DNA of 64,000 nt from Anadara kagoshimensis (Eukaryota > Mollusca > Bivalvia > Arcoida > Arcidae): NCBI GenBank assembly GCA_021292105.1, contig CM037874.1, positions 54,604,540 through 54,668,539 of the forward strand. The letters run 5' to 3'. The notes under the pieces were generated by a model. That model was not told the DNA's origin and made no database searches. It worked only from the letters and a program-made list of their open reading frames with translations. Of the stretch, positions 20,678-33,850 are shown piece after piece (positions within the stretch are counted from its first letter, which is position 1; each line of letters begins with the position of its first letter). Made by a program: the position numbers and the translations under genes.

Positions 20678-21550
20678 ATGAAGCTCGATACCCAGGTAAA
20701 ACAGATATTTGCTGCGATTTGGGCAGTTTTAGAGATTTTGGTGTTCGGAGGATTATTATTCGGATGGGGGTCATTGGTTTATGTTTTGAAGAAGGAGCGA
20801 GTATACTCTAATTTATGTGACTTTGAGAATTCAGGAATCAATAACAATTCAATAGGAAATGTGACCTATTGGAAGTTATCTGTAAATAATGCACGTCAAC
20901 ATATATTTGTTAATAATACAGGTTTAGATGGCACGGAAAGTTATAATACTTCTCTACAAGATGTGTCGGCTGCTGATGCCGGAGACGATACGGATATCAC
21001 ATCCTCATGTGTTCAACAGGACAAGCTGTTTAACCTGGGATTCGCTGTTACTACCGCTTTATTTACGTACGGGAACTTGGCGGCTAGTCAAATCAATTAC
21101 AAGTTTGGTACCAGGGTAACGAGATTGATTTTCATGTAAGTATTTTACCAGGTGTGACATTTTCCCCTTTTGACATTAATGATAATTGTCAAACGTGTTT
21201 TGCATTAGTAATTAATAGAATGCATGTTATTTAGAGTAATTGCTTTTAAAGGTCCCAGTCGATCAAGATTAGTTCAGCTATATCGAGTTAGTCAGTTAGT
21301 GGAAGAAAGAGATAGTGGAAGAAAGATGAGTCTGAAAGCACCAGAATCTTACAAAGTGGAATTGCAACCTGTGTGTTGACAGACGCTGTGCCCGACAAGT
21401 GCGCCTTTTGAATAGTCGATGTCCTTTTTATTTATGGATAAGATACAATGCTGACAAATTTAAAGCATGGTTGCTATATTTCCTGATTTTGGACGGACAC
21501 TGTTGCAATGAAAAATGGTGCAGTGGCTCAAACAAATTGCAGTGTCCATT

Positions 21551-21620
<70 letters not shown>

Positions 21621-24600
21621 TTGTGTGCTTGTTTGGGTTTTGTTTATAGCAAGAGAAAGCTAGTACAACAACAACATCCAGGCTACACATTTCCTCAAAG
21701 AATGAATTAATTTTTTTAAACTGTTGACAAAATGGTGTTTTTCCTTTTCAATGTGACATTGTACACAATGTTACAAAGGAGAGACCCCATGTGTCGAACA
21801 CATACATATAACATACTTTACGATCATACTTTAAAATTAATCGAGAATAAAATGTGAACTAGAAAACCAGTTTCATTACGGATAAAATTTCAGACTCCCC
21901 CCCCTCCCTCACCACTTTCCCAACACACCCCTCGACAACAATAGTGTCGGTTTTACAAATTACAGAAATTATGTAACATTTGTTTTTTATACAACATGTT
22001 ATTTATTGTATACGTTTCTCACAATACAATTTATATGCCGAAGATACGTGCATTTTTGCACGCATGCGTTTTTGTTCCACGGAAAATTAATGACAATAAC
22101 CATAAAGAGGTGTAACTCAATATGCTTGTATAAGGATTATTCGTTTACATAAGAGTTCTTAAAGCCCAAGTTTATTTTCTTTTTCAAATATTTGCGTTTT
22201 CTTTAGGTACGCCAAGGTCTCATCGGTCGTTCACTTAAACTTATCACGTGCATAACTTCACGAGATCATGCACAAAATAATCAAGGTATAAAGATTTAAA
22301 ACGAATACATTACACTGTTGACAGTGCAAATTAATTATGCAAATTGAATGCATTTTGTTTGTTTTATTTAAATGGTTATGCATTTTGGTATTTAAATCAT
22401 TGTTAAATATAAATCCCTGTTTAAATAAGTTCATATATTTTTGTAATTTGAGATGTTAAGTACTAGTAGTCTAGAAAATCATTTGTACCGCCTATTTGAT
22501 ACAATTTTGTCATTAAATCGGGTTCCAGGCCTTAATTTAATCGGAAATGGTAAGCTTTTGGATCACAAAATTAGCTGTGTTGTCCTATTTCATGACAAGT
22601 TTCAATTGTGTTCGTTAACAATCAGCACCTATACTGCCTTATTTACATACAGTCAAACATGTCTATAAAGCCACCCAAGGGAACCAGTAAAATGGCCAGG
22701 TGGCCTTTATATACAGGTTCAAATAATATCAATGAAGAACAATTGGGATACAATTCTACTGGCCTGTATAAGCAGGTGACCCCTATATCGAGGTGGCCTT
22801 TAAGGCAGGTTCAGAACTTTTCATTTTGTTGCATCTCTATTTAAAAGTTCAAAGTTCTCTTTACTTGACATTTGAACCAAAAAAGAGACTCTATTTAAAG
22901 ACCAACTGTTCTTACTGTAAAGTCAATATATCGGAGATCCCAGTGGTCTTTAAATGCAAGTTTCGCTGTACTTACACTTGTTTTCTTTTGATATTTCCTT
23001 TTTCTGTTTAAAATCATTTTTTGCTGTTCTAAATATAATGATTATTTTTATTTGTTTATCTAGAGGGATGTTTTATGTTGGAGCGATAATGCTAGCGTTT
23101 GTTAGTGCAGGTGAGTATGTATGTTATATATTAAGAAATTAAAACAACATATGCCAATGAGTTCATTCAATATTTGTTCACTATCAAACCATAATGTCTA
23201 CGAGAGTTCAGTTGGTAGAGCGCTTGCTTCGTATCTGAAAGTTCGAGATTCTAACCTCGGCTAGGTCTTTATGAGACTTGAAAATAAGTAGTCACTGTTT
23301 TTTCACCAAGCAGTCGATATTTAGAAATGAAAGACAATGGGTCCTTCAGAAAAGACTTTAAAAAGCGATGTCTTATGTCTCATTACCCTGAGCGCAGCAA
23401 AAACTCAAATTTCTGCAACTTCACCTATAGTTGGTGACGTCTTGATATATATGGCATATACTTGACTGGAACGTAAACCCCATTCAATAAATCAATCAAT
23501 CGAATAAATGAACAATCAGGATTATCTTTTTTTTGACAATTCTACCCCACTCCCTTCTATACTAACGCTAAAATTTGGACCAAGGAACAAACAATGCAAG
23601 CAAAAATGCCAATTATATGCACTGTATGTATATACAGAAACCAGACGTAACTAAAATGCATTGGTTGTTTTACTTTTCAGACATTCCATGGCTAGTGTTT
23701 CCAGGGACGCTTTTTGTAGGCGTGGCAGGAATCACATTGATGTTTACAAATGTTCAGGTAAGTTTGACAAACTTTGAAAGTTAAAAGCCAAACATTTCGG
23801 GCGTGGAAGTAAACGTTTAAATGTACATCATGTAAATGTTGCTTCTAGACAAGTTAAGAGCTGTTTTTACTACTGCAGCAAAAGCAGTAAAAGCAGAACC
23901 CATGAAGTGAATGAAGGTCTACATTGATGTACTTGCATGTTAGTGCGTACTGTAAAGGTGTACAGTGATGTACAATTATGTTAATTATAGACAAGTCATT
24001 GTCTTTACTATTGCAGTTACACCTCGATGACTTCAATTTTTTTTGTTTAACAAGGGAAGTGAGATCGGGTGCACCGGAAGCACTTTCTAACTGCGCAAGT
24101 GCAAATAACTAAACAACAACAACACTGCTTAGCATGCAGCTATTGTATAGAGTCCTTTATCAACCAAACAAAACCGGTATATGACGACAAGCAAGTCACA
24201 TCCCATTGAGTAATGTAGGGATGACCTATTGAAAGTTTAGCACTTAGATAACAAAAGGGAGTCGAAGCTCGGCTGTCGAGTGGCGAATATATAAATAGCT
24301 AGTGACAAAAAATATAAATAAATAAATAAATAAATAAATTAATTAATTAATTAATTAATTAATTAATTAAATAAATAAATAAATCAATAAATAAATAAAT
24401 CAATTAATTAATTAATTAATTAATTAATTAATTAATTAATTAATTAATTAATAATTAAATAAATAAATAAAATAAATAAATAAATAAATAAATTAATTAA
24501 TTAATTAATTAATTAATTAATTAATTAATTAATTAATTAATAATTAAATAAATAAATTAATTAATTAAATAAATAAATAAATAATAAATAAATAAATAAA

Positions 24601-27103
24601 TTAATTAATTATATAAATAAATAAATAAATAACAAAAACTAACATTCAAACAAACAAAAAACCAAACTGTTGAGAGATATAGCATCTGCTAAAAAACTGA
24701 GATACGAGATATAGGTCACAATAGGACGAAATAAGCTTCTTGTTCGTTAGCTTAGTGTTAAACGTTCGAGAGGACTGTGTTTTGTAGAATCCTTTATCAA
24801 CCAGCTATACACCAACATCTGACATCCCACATATATTCACCGAGTAATCCTACTATATCAAAAGTATCATATGACCTAATCGACTGTCATCAGAATAACA
24901 ATGGCGGCTTTCATCGATAATGCATATGTCATAACATTTATTATATATAAATTGATTTTTTACCTGACAAAATTACCGGTCTTGTTATAATAAATACAAT
25001 ACATTTTTATGTCTAGAGGCATACAATTTTTCTCGTTATGGTTTTTCTCGATTTATATGCTTAAATACAATGCATAATACAGGAGTATAGAAATAGCATC
25101 GCAATAAGAGTGTTCCGGGGAGGGAAGGGATGAAAGGGTGAACTTGTTATGGAGGGGGGAGGGGGTTAGACTTGTTCCAATAATTTTTTTTCATAAAACA
25201 GACATTTAAAGTATGATATAACCTCTGTCGAGAATAATGATAATTTAGTCTGACAATAGGAAATCAATTCCAAACACCAAAGCCAATCTTGTCAATAGTA
25301 ATGTCATGGTTATGGGTACAGGCTGTCCAGTGTTTTGGCAACATAAATATAATTTACTTGTAAAGATATTTCCTGAACTTTGTGTTTATATCAGGCTTAC
25401 ATAGACAACAGATGTAGCAAATACTGTAATCTATCTATTCTGGTGTAGTCATATCAATTTCAACTTGTTTGTATAAACCACATAATTATGTATTCATGTC
25501 GTATTATGCTTGTGTTGTTGTAAAATGATATACATGTAAATGAATTTAAAAAAATGCATTTCACAAGTCCTGTTTATTTAAAGAAATTTGGTTAGTTATG
25601 AAACAAATGATAACAAGCTTTGTGAACAATTGTTCAATTCTATTACTAACTGAGGATCCATCGTTTTTATTTTACAAAACATATTCATAAAGGCATTTGA
25701 CGGTTTACGATGCTCAACTAAGTGACATTCTTTCTGTCTACATTTATATCATTTTGTTGATTGATGCACAGTGAATTTTATACTCTTAATTTACTTTCAA
25801 TGACCACGTTAATGTTTTCATATGTATCGATATCATTGCATGAATTAATTCTTTACAAAGACAAATCCTTAGTTATAATCCAAGTTACGAAATACCCTTC
25901 CAGAGTACCAGGTCTCGCTTCCTCGGTGGACGTTCACGCGTTCAGCTTAATTTTAGTTTTCACAGTTTTTGCTTTGGTTTTGAGATTATGGTTTGAACAA
26001 AGACTGATATGTCTCTGCTCGATTGTAACCCTCGATGTGTAGTTTCATTTTTCTAAACTGTTTTTGTTGAACCATGGGTTTCAGCAAAAGCATATACTTT
26101 TATATTTTAGGTTGCCTATCTGTTTAGTCGTGGTCGGTCAGTTCTGGTGGCACTGATGTCTGGAGCGTTAGATACGTCCGTGTTGACTCAGCTTTGTGTC
26201 AAGGTACTGTATAAAGGATGTATTCCTTCTTTATTCTGTAAGCGAAGTTTATGGAGGATATACAGTAATTACCCTGTTTGTTTGTCCTTTTGGCTGTTCT
26301 TCTCAATATCCTGTCTACTCCACATGTTCAATGTCTATGGATTGATTTTGATCATACTTGGAACAAGTTTTATCTTAAATGATTTGACATACAGTACACA
26401 CCGCTCGAAAGACTGAGCTTAACGAAAAGTTGCCAGAACTTAGTTTATGAGTAGAAAAGAGATGACAGCTACCGGAAAGCCCACACATGACATAGATAAC
26501 GAGAAATACTTTGAGCTGCCGTTTCGACACTAATTCGATCTTTCAACAGCCATGCTACTTAACATAACATTTGTAAATTAATTGAATATATTAATTAAGA
26601 CAATTGTCAAAAAGTCGTGAGTGTTCATAAAAATGTAAAAAAATGAATGTCTACTCGCTATTAACTTAAAAACTATATATTGCTTATGGGATAATACATG
26701 TAAATGACAACTTTAAATCTATTTCATGTTAACACCCTGTACCAAATATGTTTTGAAGGCTTTTCTTGTTGTTTCAGTTTTATTTTATATCTGTTTTAGT
26801 TTGCGTATGAAGGCGGCGTATCCATACTATATTCCTATATATTTATTGCCGTAGCTAACAGTGTTACATTAATTAGCACTTTTGTATGGCTACCTAAAGG
26901 TTTCCTTGGAAACGAGGAAGAAACTAAAGATAAAGTTGAACTAAAGGCATTAAATACCACAGAAAATGGCAGCAGACCACCTGCTGTTGAAAATGGAGAA
27001 CTTATTCATAAAGAAGAAGGTGAGATTGTAGTTGACAATATATGTGGACAAATTCTGAATTTAAAAAGATGGACATCATGCCTTGACCATGATATGATTT
27101 GAA

Positions 27104-27142
<39 letters not shown>

Positions 27143-30100
27143 AGTAATTAATTAATAATTAATTAATTAATTAATTAATTAATTAATTAATTAATTAATT
27201 GGTTTTAAAAATGAATAAAGGACCAAAACAGAACCATTTCCATGATGTCCAGTTTTGTTAGGGATTATCATGTAGTCGGTCACTATGGAATCTTCAGTAT
27301 ACTAAAGTACATCCAATAGATGTCTTAATTCAAGCAGAATGGCAGCTGCAAGCGATGTGTATTGGCATTGCATCACTCATTTGAAAACGCTTATTTATAC
27401 ATTTCAACTTTTATTACTGAACGAGTATCAAAGACATTGTTGTCAAATTGCTATATCAAGATCAATGAGTACAGAGTCATCAGTGCAAATGATATGTACA
27501 ATAATTATTGATGACCAATTGTGATAAGTGAAGTTCTCAAGGGCCACCGAAGTTCGGGTGCTACTCAAATTCCTATTACTTTGCCGGTTGGCCCATTACA
27601 TGTTTGACACGGAATATTTATTTTTGCGGACCTTTATATAATGTCCTTTTCTCTGCCACTCAATCCTTCAATATCTCACTGACACAGAAACTTCGCTTTC
27701 ATTTTATATTTTAGATAAAGAAGCCATCAATGACGTAGCAAAAGAACCAGAGCAGAAAAGCTTACGTAGCTACATATTGTGTTCTACGTATCTATTTCAT
27801 GTGTTCTGGTTCAGTATACTACAGCTAAGATTTTACTTTTATATCGGAAGTCTCAATAGATGGTTAGTCAATATCAGCAAAGATGACACAGAAGGTAAGA
27901 TTCAACACTTATTCTATCCTCTCCTATGAGGTGTTCCACTACGGTAACTCAGTTGGTAGAGTGCTTGCTCTGTGTGTGAAAGGTCGTGGCTTCCAACCCC
28001 GACCGGACCTGACCAAGATTTGAAAATAGGTATCGACTGTTCTTTTGCCAACACTTTAGATATGAAGATCAATATAAACATTAAAGTCATGGGGTTCTTA
28101 ACAACCGATACCTCGTATCGCGGCAGGCGTGGATCATCGTAAAAGAACCATCCCTGCACATTACCCTGAGCGCAATATAAAGATAAACTTTTTTGCCTAT
28201 TCCCATTTAGCTGGTGACGTCTCAAGATATTCTTGACTAGGAAGTAAAACTAAATTGAATCAATCAATTAATCAATTTTCCAGGTTTTTCAGCAGGGAAG
28301 TTCTACATGTTCTAATAGGTGATGGATATTCTTTATATTCTTTTGTACAACGAAGTAGGCTGCTTGCAAATAAATTGTTGACTCAGGGATATTGCAAGCC
28401 TAGGCTTATCAAGGCCCTCAAAAAGTTTTATGGCCGTCATCACAGTATTGTTGATAAGTTTAATGTTTCTGTGTCCAGGATTGCCCTGGATATATTTGAC
28501 GTCTCATAGTTCCATGTTCCTTTCACACAATTTTGATTTAACACGTGGCGGGTGTAGTTAGCTAAACAGGAGGTGCTTACCCTTCAGGAGCACCCCGCCT
28601 CACTTCCCTGGTGGAAGATCACGTGTCTAACCTAACTTGTCAGTTACAAAGTTTTTACTTTGCTTCTGGATTGTGATTCGGACATGGATTAGTATGTTTG
28701 TTTTTGATTATTATGTGATTTTATAATTTGTAGTAAGCCACTTAACAAACTTGAGTATATACGCAATGTTAGGCGGTATCCCGGCATCCTTTATCGCAGG
28801 TGCTTTATATGATTGTGAAAAACGTCGTAGACAAAGTAAGTATTGTTTATAAAATAAATGTATCACGAAATTTAATCTTACACGTAAATAAAACTTTTAC
28901 TGAATTAGTAAAGTTTTTATACTGTATTGTATGTACAAGGATGTTTTATCTGAAAAATGAAGCGCAAGCAATCATATAGTACATGCACCTAGTCAAATCA
29001 GTATATTGAACCATTCATTTATTCGCCGCTGTATGATTGTTACAGAGCCAATAAGTTTACACGTGTTAAAACACCATTTGTTATCTTGAAATAATATATT
29101 GTATGTTCGCAAAAATTGTTTTGTATTTTCGATATATGTACAAAATTACTTCTGCGAAAAATACGATATAAATATTTTTAAAAAACGAACATAATTCAAA
29201 GTTTTAACTTTGCTTTAGTATTGTAATTTGTACATGGATGGGTATGTTTATTTTTTGGTAATTTTATGGGCTTAATATACTGATAAATAAGTCTGTAATG
29301 TTGTTTGTTTAAACGCTTGTATTGAAATGAATTCCGGGTTTGGCTTTCTACACAGGAGGTACTTACCTTTGTGGAGCACTCCGCCTAATTTGTCTGGTGG
29401 AAGTTCACGTGTTTGAATCCACACGTGGCGGATGTAGCTAGTTAATCAGGAGGTTCGTACCCTTCCGGAGCACCAGATCTTACTTATCCTGTGGAAGATC
29501 ACGTGTTTAACTTGGTTTGCCATTCTTGTCATTCCGAAGTTTTTACTTTGCTTTAGAATTGTGATTTGGACGTGGTTTTACGTGTTTGGATTTTACACGT
29601 GGAGGTTGTAGCTGACTAAACAAAAGATACTTACCTTTTCGAAACACACAAATCTCACTTGCCTTAAGTAAGTGTTTGTTTAACTTAATTTGCCAGTTTC
29701 AAAGCTTCAACTTTTTCGGATTATGGTTTGAACATTGAATTGTATGTTTGTTTTGTTTTGGTTTACTGCTAATAACATTTTATTTGTAATTTTGTAGAAC
29801 ATCAAGGCTTGCAGAGTACCCTAGGTCCTCCGATTATACCTCTATCTGCCGCCACATCGTTTGGTATAATATTATCATCTTTACAACTTATACAAGATAA
29901 AGCAGCTACTTATGCTGTATTCGTGGTGCTTACTTTCTTTAGGGCATTCCTCTATAGTATAGCCGGTGGCTACCTCAGTAATTTGTAAGTAGTTTTTTTT
30001 CTGAACGTTCTTGTACATAATTAACACATTTGTATATTGTTAACCAAATTTGATTCGCATGTAATTAATTTTTGCGTGTTTGGAGAGAATGATGTTGTCG

Positions 30101-33053
30101 CAAAAGTTAATTGATGCGAACTGTGTTTTGAAAATGGTATTATCTATTCGGATATAGTCAATATAACGAAAGGTAATATTCGCGCATTTGTTTTGGCAAG
30201 CGAATCGCGAAAGTTAATATCTGCGAATAAAAGTGGGTTTACAACATTATATTTTTTTAAAAATAGTATCCATGATACATATATTTGTTGTTTTTGTACG
30301 TGAAATTGAACCATTTTTGACTCATCGTTTTAAGAACGGTTTACAACAAGATGTTATTGTATCTTTTCCTAAACTATGTGATTTCGTGTTTTCTTCAACG
30401 ACACCAAGGAATTAGTGGTGTCCTTTTATGTAATGTTTTGCTGGTGTTGTCTAATTGAAGTATTTTAAGTAAATAAATTGTTTATATTTCAAATATTTTC
30501 CTTGTAGATAATCTAGCTTTCATTATATCCAAAACTTTCATTCGCCTAGAATGTTAGTCACGTTAGTGATGGTTTCATGCTGTCATGTACCGTTTTTAAA
30601 ATGCATTTAATATTAAATACAAATGGTATATGACAATGCTATACTTTGAATATGTATTATTCCGAAATTGTTTTAAATTTCAGATTTCCTAGTTCTCATT
30701 TTGGATTATTATTTGGTATAATGATGAGTGCTGGAGGGACCGTAGGATTTCTGCAGTATGCTTTATTTAGCTGGATGGAGGCCTATAAAAACGCTACCAA
30801 GCATGTACGAAATTTGTTTACATTTAATAATTCTTAACAAAAACACACAGGTCCATTTTTAAATCATAAAAAAGCGACTTATAATATGCCAAAAGGCTAA
30901 TGGTGTCCCCGGCCTAGGATAATATCAAACACAAACATACCTGACTATGTTCAAGTCACATCCCCAAAAGCAAAGTATATAAGATATTAATCAAAAGAAC
31001 AATATTTTCCTTAAATGGACATCATCCTGTAATTTCACGATGATGTGCAAAAAAATATGGCCTCTTAATTCTATTTATTCCAATTTTTTGTAACAGTACT
31101 ATGGATGTCTAGTTGTTTGTGATTAAAGGTACTTGCTGCTATATTAAAGGTTGTTCTTGACTGACTTGGCGAACATCTCACATCAATCAGGAGTTGATGC
31201 AATTCTTTGGTTGTGCTCGTTCTGATAAGCATATCTTTTCGAAAATTTATAAAAGGAAGTAAGCTGCTTACAAAAAAAACTTTCACACATAGATCTTGCA
31301 CGTCTAGCCTTATCGAGCCCTCAAAAATTTTATGGGCGTCATGTTGATAAGTATGTTGTCTCTGTATCCAAAATTACCTCCGATATATTTGACTTCCATA
31401 ATTCCATGTTCCTTTTATTCTTAATTTGATTACATACGTGGCGGGTGAAGGTAGCTAAGCAGGAGTAGCTAAGCAGGAGTAGCTAAGCAGGAGTAGCTAA
31501 GCAGGAGTAGCTAAGCTGGAGTAGCTAAGCTGGAGTAGCTAAGCAGGAGATTGAAAAGTGTTTAACGTTATATCCCAGTTTTCAAAGTGTATACTTTGCG
31601 ATGGGATTGTGATTTGAACATTGCATGGATTGGAATGTTTATTTTGATAGGAAACTTATAATACATGTAATTCATCAATTTATCTGTTTGTTTGGTATCA
31701 AAACTTCGTTTTGCCCTTTTACAAAAAGATCAAGGCAATCAAATAACAGAATAACTAGATCGATAACATGACATGATATAACCAAACAGGGTTTGTATAT
31801 TACATAACATTACGTACAAATATTAAGTTTACTAAGGGATGAAACGATTCTTATCAATAATGGCACTTTTTACCGCATGAACTGCTTTGATATTGACACT
31901 CCATTTGACCCTTTGATATTGACACTCCATTTGACCGATTAATATAAGCTTTTAGCCACATGCATTTAAATTTATTTAATCGATTTTAAAATTAAACTGT
32001 TGCTCTTTTACTTATTTGTCTTATCAAGAAACTTGTACCGACTTAGCTGAATTCCGTGAAATATATTTTTGCCCTTCTATTTTTTTCTCATTTTAAAATC
32101 TTAAAAATATTAAATTTCCTCAAATTTGGCCCAAGCACTACTGAGATGAAGAATTTTATTCCGAAACTGCCGTCTAGTTTTACAAAATGAAATTGGGTAT
32201 TTAGCCTGTCAGTGATATTTTCGCACAGTGTTTATAAACACAGGCGAATATAATCTACACAAAGAGGTAATAATACCGTGAGATCAAATTCACGACTTTA
32301 TGCGTTTTATTAACCCACATATACTATCACTATTTACATTATACTTGTATTTAGACTCTTCCATGTTGCCTAAGAGACTTTGCAAAAATATCACCAACAT
32401 ACTTCAGGAAGAGTTGGATTACCTTACATTGAATTAAAAGACTCAGTGAGATAAATCGCCTAGCAATAAACAAGAAAGTTTTGGAAATGCTTGATGTAAT
32501 AGAATCATAAAACCATCTCCAGTTTAATTATATCTGCCCAGTTAAGCGTTCATAAACACACGAAAGAAAGTTATACATTTGTATGACTCATATTTTCATG
32601 CTGTTATGGTTTAAGAGTTTAGTATCATTCAAAAACAAACAAACCAGTTATGTCAAAATTGCTATCCCAAAGCAAAGTTAATATTTTAATAAACTGAACA
32701 AAAACAGGTTAAACTTCCACCAAGTAAATGAAGCCGGGTGTTCTGGAAGGGTAAGTACTTCCTGTCTTTCTAGCTACACCCGTTATATGTGTAAGATAGA
32801 TCAAAATTACGAAAGAAATAAATATGGAATTATAAAACGTTAAATATATCAACGGTAATAAGTACGTAATACATATTTGCATATTTTAAAATTATTAAGG
32901 AATAAACAAACAAAAATATATGTTTTATATTTGTAGGTTAATATATTTCTGATCTGTTTGGTAGCATTAACATTTATACATCCGTTATATTTATGGATAA
33001 GATGTAACAAGACGGGGAAGAAGAATATATCAAAACAAGAGGTTATTACATAA
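20678..33053 (+). CDS. SLC43: SLC43-family MFS transporter (10 exons, 533 aa)
   Basis: Exons: 20678-21135, 23064-23110, 23681-23757, 26111-26203, 26800-27019, 27715-27894, 28734-28835, 29798-29984, 30684-30804, 32937-33053. Every junction is GT/AG and phases close to 1602 nt. SLC43 proteins are 12-helix plasma-membrane uniporters for large neutral amino acids (A1, A2) or purine bases (A3). Evidence: TM1 (IFAAIWAVLEILVFGGLLFG) and an extracellular loop with at least four N-glycosylation sites (NNS, NVT, NNT, NTS) in exon 1; the MFS-like loop YLFSRGRSVLVALMSGALD in exons 4; a hydrophilic cytoplasmic loop in exons 5-6; FHVFWFSILQLRFYFYIGSLN in exon 6; FPSSHFGLLFGIMMSAGG in exon 9; TM12 and a basic tail in exon 10. 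Which subfamily member it is cannot be decided by eye. The length is normal and I see no lesion. Confidence 0.93.
21556..21622. repeat. (CT)n(TG)n microsatellite, intron 1
   Basis: About 25 CT units followed by TG units, in intron 1 of the transporter gene. The long open frame across it is low-complexity translation. Confidence 0.92.
22640..22990 (+). repeat. Degenerate repeat with ggtggcctttata motif, intron 1
   Basis: Related short segments recur (aggtggcctttatatacagg, gaggtggcctttaaggcagg, agtggtctttaaatgcaag) at about 90-130 bp spacing, and one near 53930. It looks like an internally repeated non-coding element; class unknown. Confidence 0.5.
23195..23495 (+). repeat. tRNA-derived SINE, near full length, intron 2
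   Basis: Head agttcagttggtagagcgct (A box) and gttcgagattctaacctc (B box), body with tttagaaatgaaag and cattaccctgagcgc, tail ggtgacgtcttgatat, tgactggaacgtaaacccc and (AATC)n. Confidence 0.82.
24218..24775. mobile_element. M2-type MITE swollen by AAAT/AATT arrays, intron 3
   Basis: Left end resembles M2 (acctattgaaagtttagcac, gctcggctgtcgagtgg) and the right end its inverse (gttagcttagtgttaaacg). About 330 bp of (AAAT)n and (AATT)n at 24308-24635 has expanded inside. Confidence 0.6.
24308..24635. repeat. Large AAAT/AATT microsatellite block
   Basis: Alternating (AAAT)n and (AATT)n runs. The AATT runs are self-complementary, so the block could form extended cruciforms. Confidence 0.92.
24776..26110. 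other. Rest of transporter intron 3
   Basis: AT-rich intron sequence of 1.3 kb without a recognisable gene or repeat family, apart from short homopurine runs near 25110-25165. Confidence 0.45.
27104..27200. repeat. (AAAT)n/(AATT)n microsatellite, intron 5
   Basis: Same composition as the intron 3 block; about 100 bp. Confidence 0.9.
27935..28265 (+). repeat. tRNA-derived SINE, near full length, intron 6
   Basis: Head ggtaactcagttggtagagt and a B-box region near gtggcttccaaccccgac; body with cctgcacattaccctgagcg and tagctggtgacgtctcaaga; tail attcttgactaggaagtaaa then (AATC)n. It abuts an R1 copy. Confidence 0.82.
28290..28725 (+). repeat. R1 dispersed repeat, longest copy
   Basis: It starts with a decayed coding stretch readable as GYCKPRLIKALKKFYGRHHS, then VSRIALDIFDVS and a stop, followed by a non-coding tail with acacgtggcgggtgtag, caggaggtgcttacccttc and the shared end gtatgtttgtttttgatta. 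A conserved peptide followed by a fixed 3' tail suggests the 3' end of a non-LTR retroelement (inference). Confidence 0.75.
29200..29765 (+). repeat. R1 copies clustered in intron 7
   Basis: A fragment at 29200-29260, then two or three overlapping 3' ends at 29345-29600 and 29595-29765. Each has the cacgtgg...gtagct box and a gtttgg or gtatgtttgtt end. Repeated insertion or internal duplication is likely. Confidence 0.65.
31300..31655 (+). repeat. R1 copy with 14-bp tandem expansion, intron 9
   Basis: R1 sequence in which the gtagctaagcaggag segment has expanded to seven 14-bp units (31452-31549), two of them with ctgg instead of cagg. Confidence 0.8.
31656..32690. other. Transporter intron 9, mostly unique
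   Basis: Only a reverse R2 fragment (about 32090-32190) and a direct repeat ttgatattgacactccattt (two copies near 31890-31935) are seen. Confidence 0.45.
32695..32830 (-). repeat. R1 fragment, reverse orientation
   Basis: Reverse complement matches the R1 boxes (aaacttccaccaagtaaatg, gggtaagtacttcctg, agctacacccg). Confidence 0.6.
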
Positions 33054-33850
33054 CATTTGTATAAAGTCTAGATTTTCTCAGAAATTCAGTAAATTATGTC
33101 ATATCATAAGGCATAAAAGGGCGAAGAAGAAGAATATATCAAAACAAGAGGTTATTACATAACATTTGTATAATGTCTAGATTTTCCAGGATTTAGTAAA
33201 TGAAGTAATTTTATACGATGTAAAATGACGAGAAAGAAGGGCATATCGAACTAAAAGGTTATAACCTTACATTTGTGTAATGTCTGGATTTCCAGGAATG
33301 CAGTAAATCATATCATACAATAAGATGTTATGTGATACGAAAGAAGAACATGTCAATCCTGGAGGTTGTTATATAATATTTGTGTAATGTATGGCTCTCC
33401 AACATTCAGTAAATCATGTCATTAAATATCAGATGACTGCAAAGGAAGGATTTTAAACATGACGTTATAACCAAACATTCATGTAATGTTTGAATTTTCC
33501 AGGATTCAGTAAATCGCGTCATATCATGTTATAAAATGTGAGAAGACAGGACAGAAAGAAGTCTTTAACTAAGACATTATGCATCCGTAACTATTGTGTG
33601 ATGTGATGTTTGGGTTTCCAGGATTTAAAAAATCATGTCATATAATGACATATCATAAGATGTAAAAAGACGGAGAAGAAAAAGATATCAAATCAAAAAG
33701 TCATAACCTAACATTTTCGTTTCCAGGATTTAATAAATTATGTCATATAATGACATATCATAAGATAGATAAAGATGGGAAAGGACATATCAAGGCAGAC
33801 AAGTTCGTCACGTAAAATTTGTATAATATTTCAGGATTCTAATTAACCTT
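33001..33850 (+). repeat. About 105-bp degenerate tandem repeat, coding tail to 3' UTR of SLC43 gene
   Basis: Around eight units, each with a core like agatgtaaaaagacgg, ggttattacataacatttgt, gattttccaggattcagtaa and tcatgtcatatcataa. Unit 1 contains the last 17 codons and the stop of the transporter. Unit 2 (from about 33110) repeats about 50 bp of it almost exactly. AATAAA occurs at 33732-33737 inside unit 7. Confidence 0.85.

Noticed and set aside
21399..21710. 103-codon frame with a Leu-Ser run
   Set aside because: The run is the (CT)n microsatellite; the sequence lies in intron 1 of the transporter gene.
23195..23270. Candidate tRNA gene on the plus strand
   Set aside because: It is followed by the same SINE body and tail as three other loci.
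28255..28509. Candidate gene with YCKPRLIKALKKFYGRHHS
   Set aside because: The same peptide recurs at 56435 and, decayed, elsewhere. It belongs to repeat R1, not to a host gene.
33001..33850. Regularly spaced repeats resembling a CRISPR array
   Set aside because: Units are contiguous, degenerate, about 105 bp and without spacers, within a eukaryotic 3' UTR.
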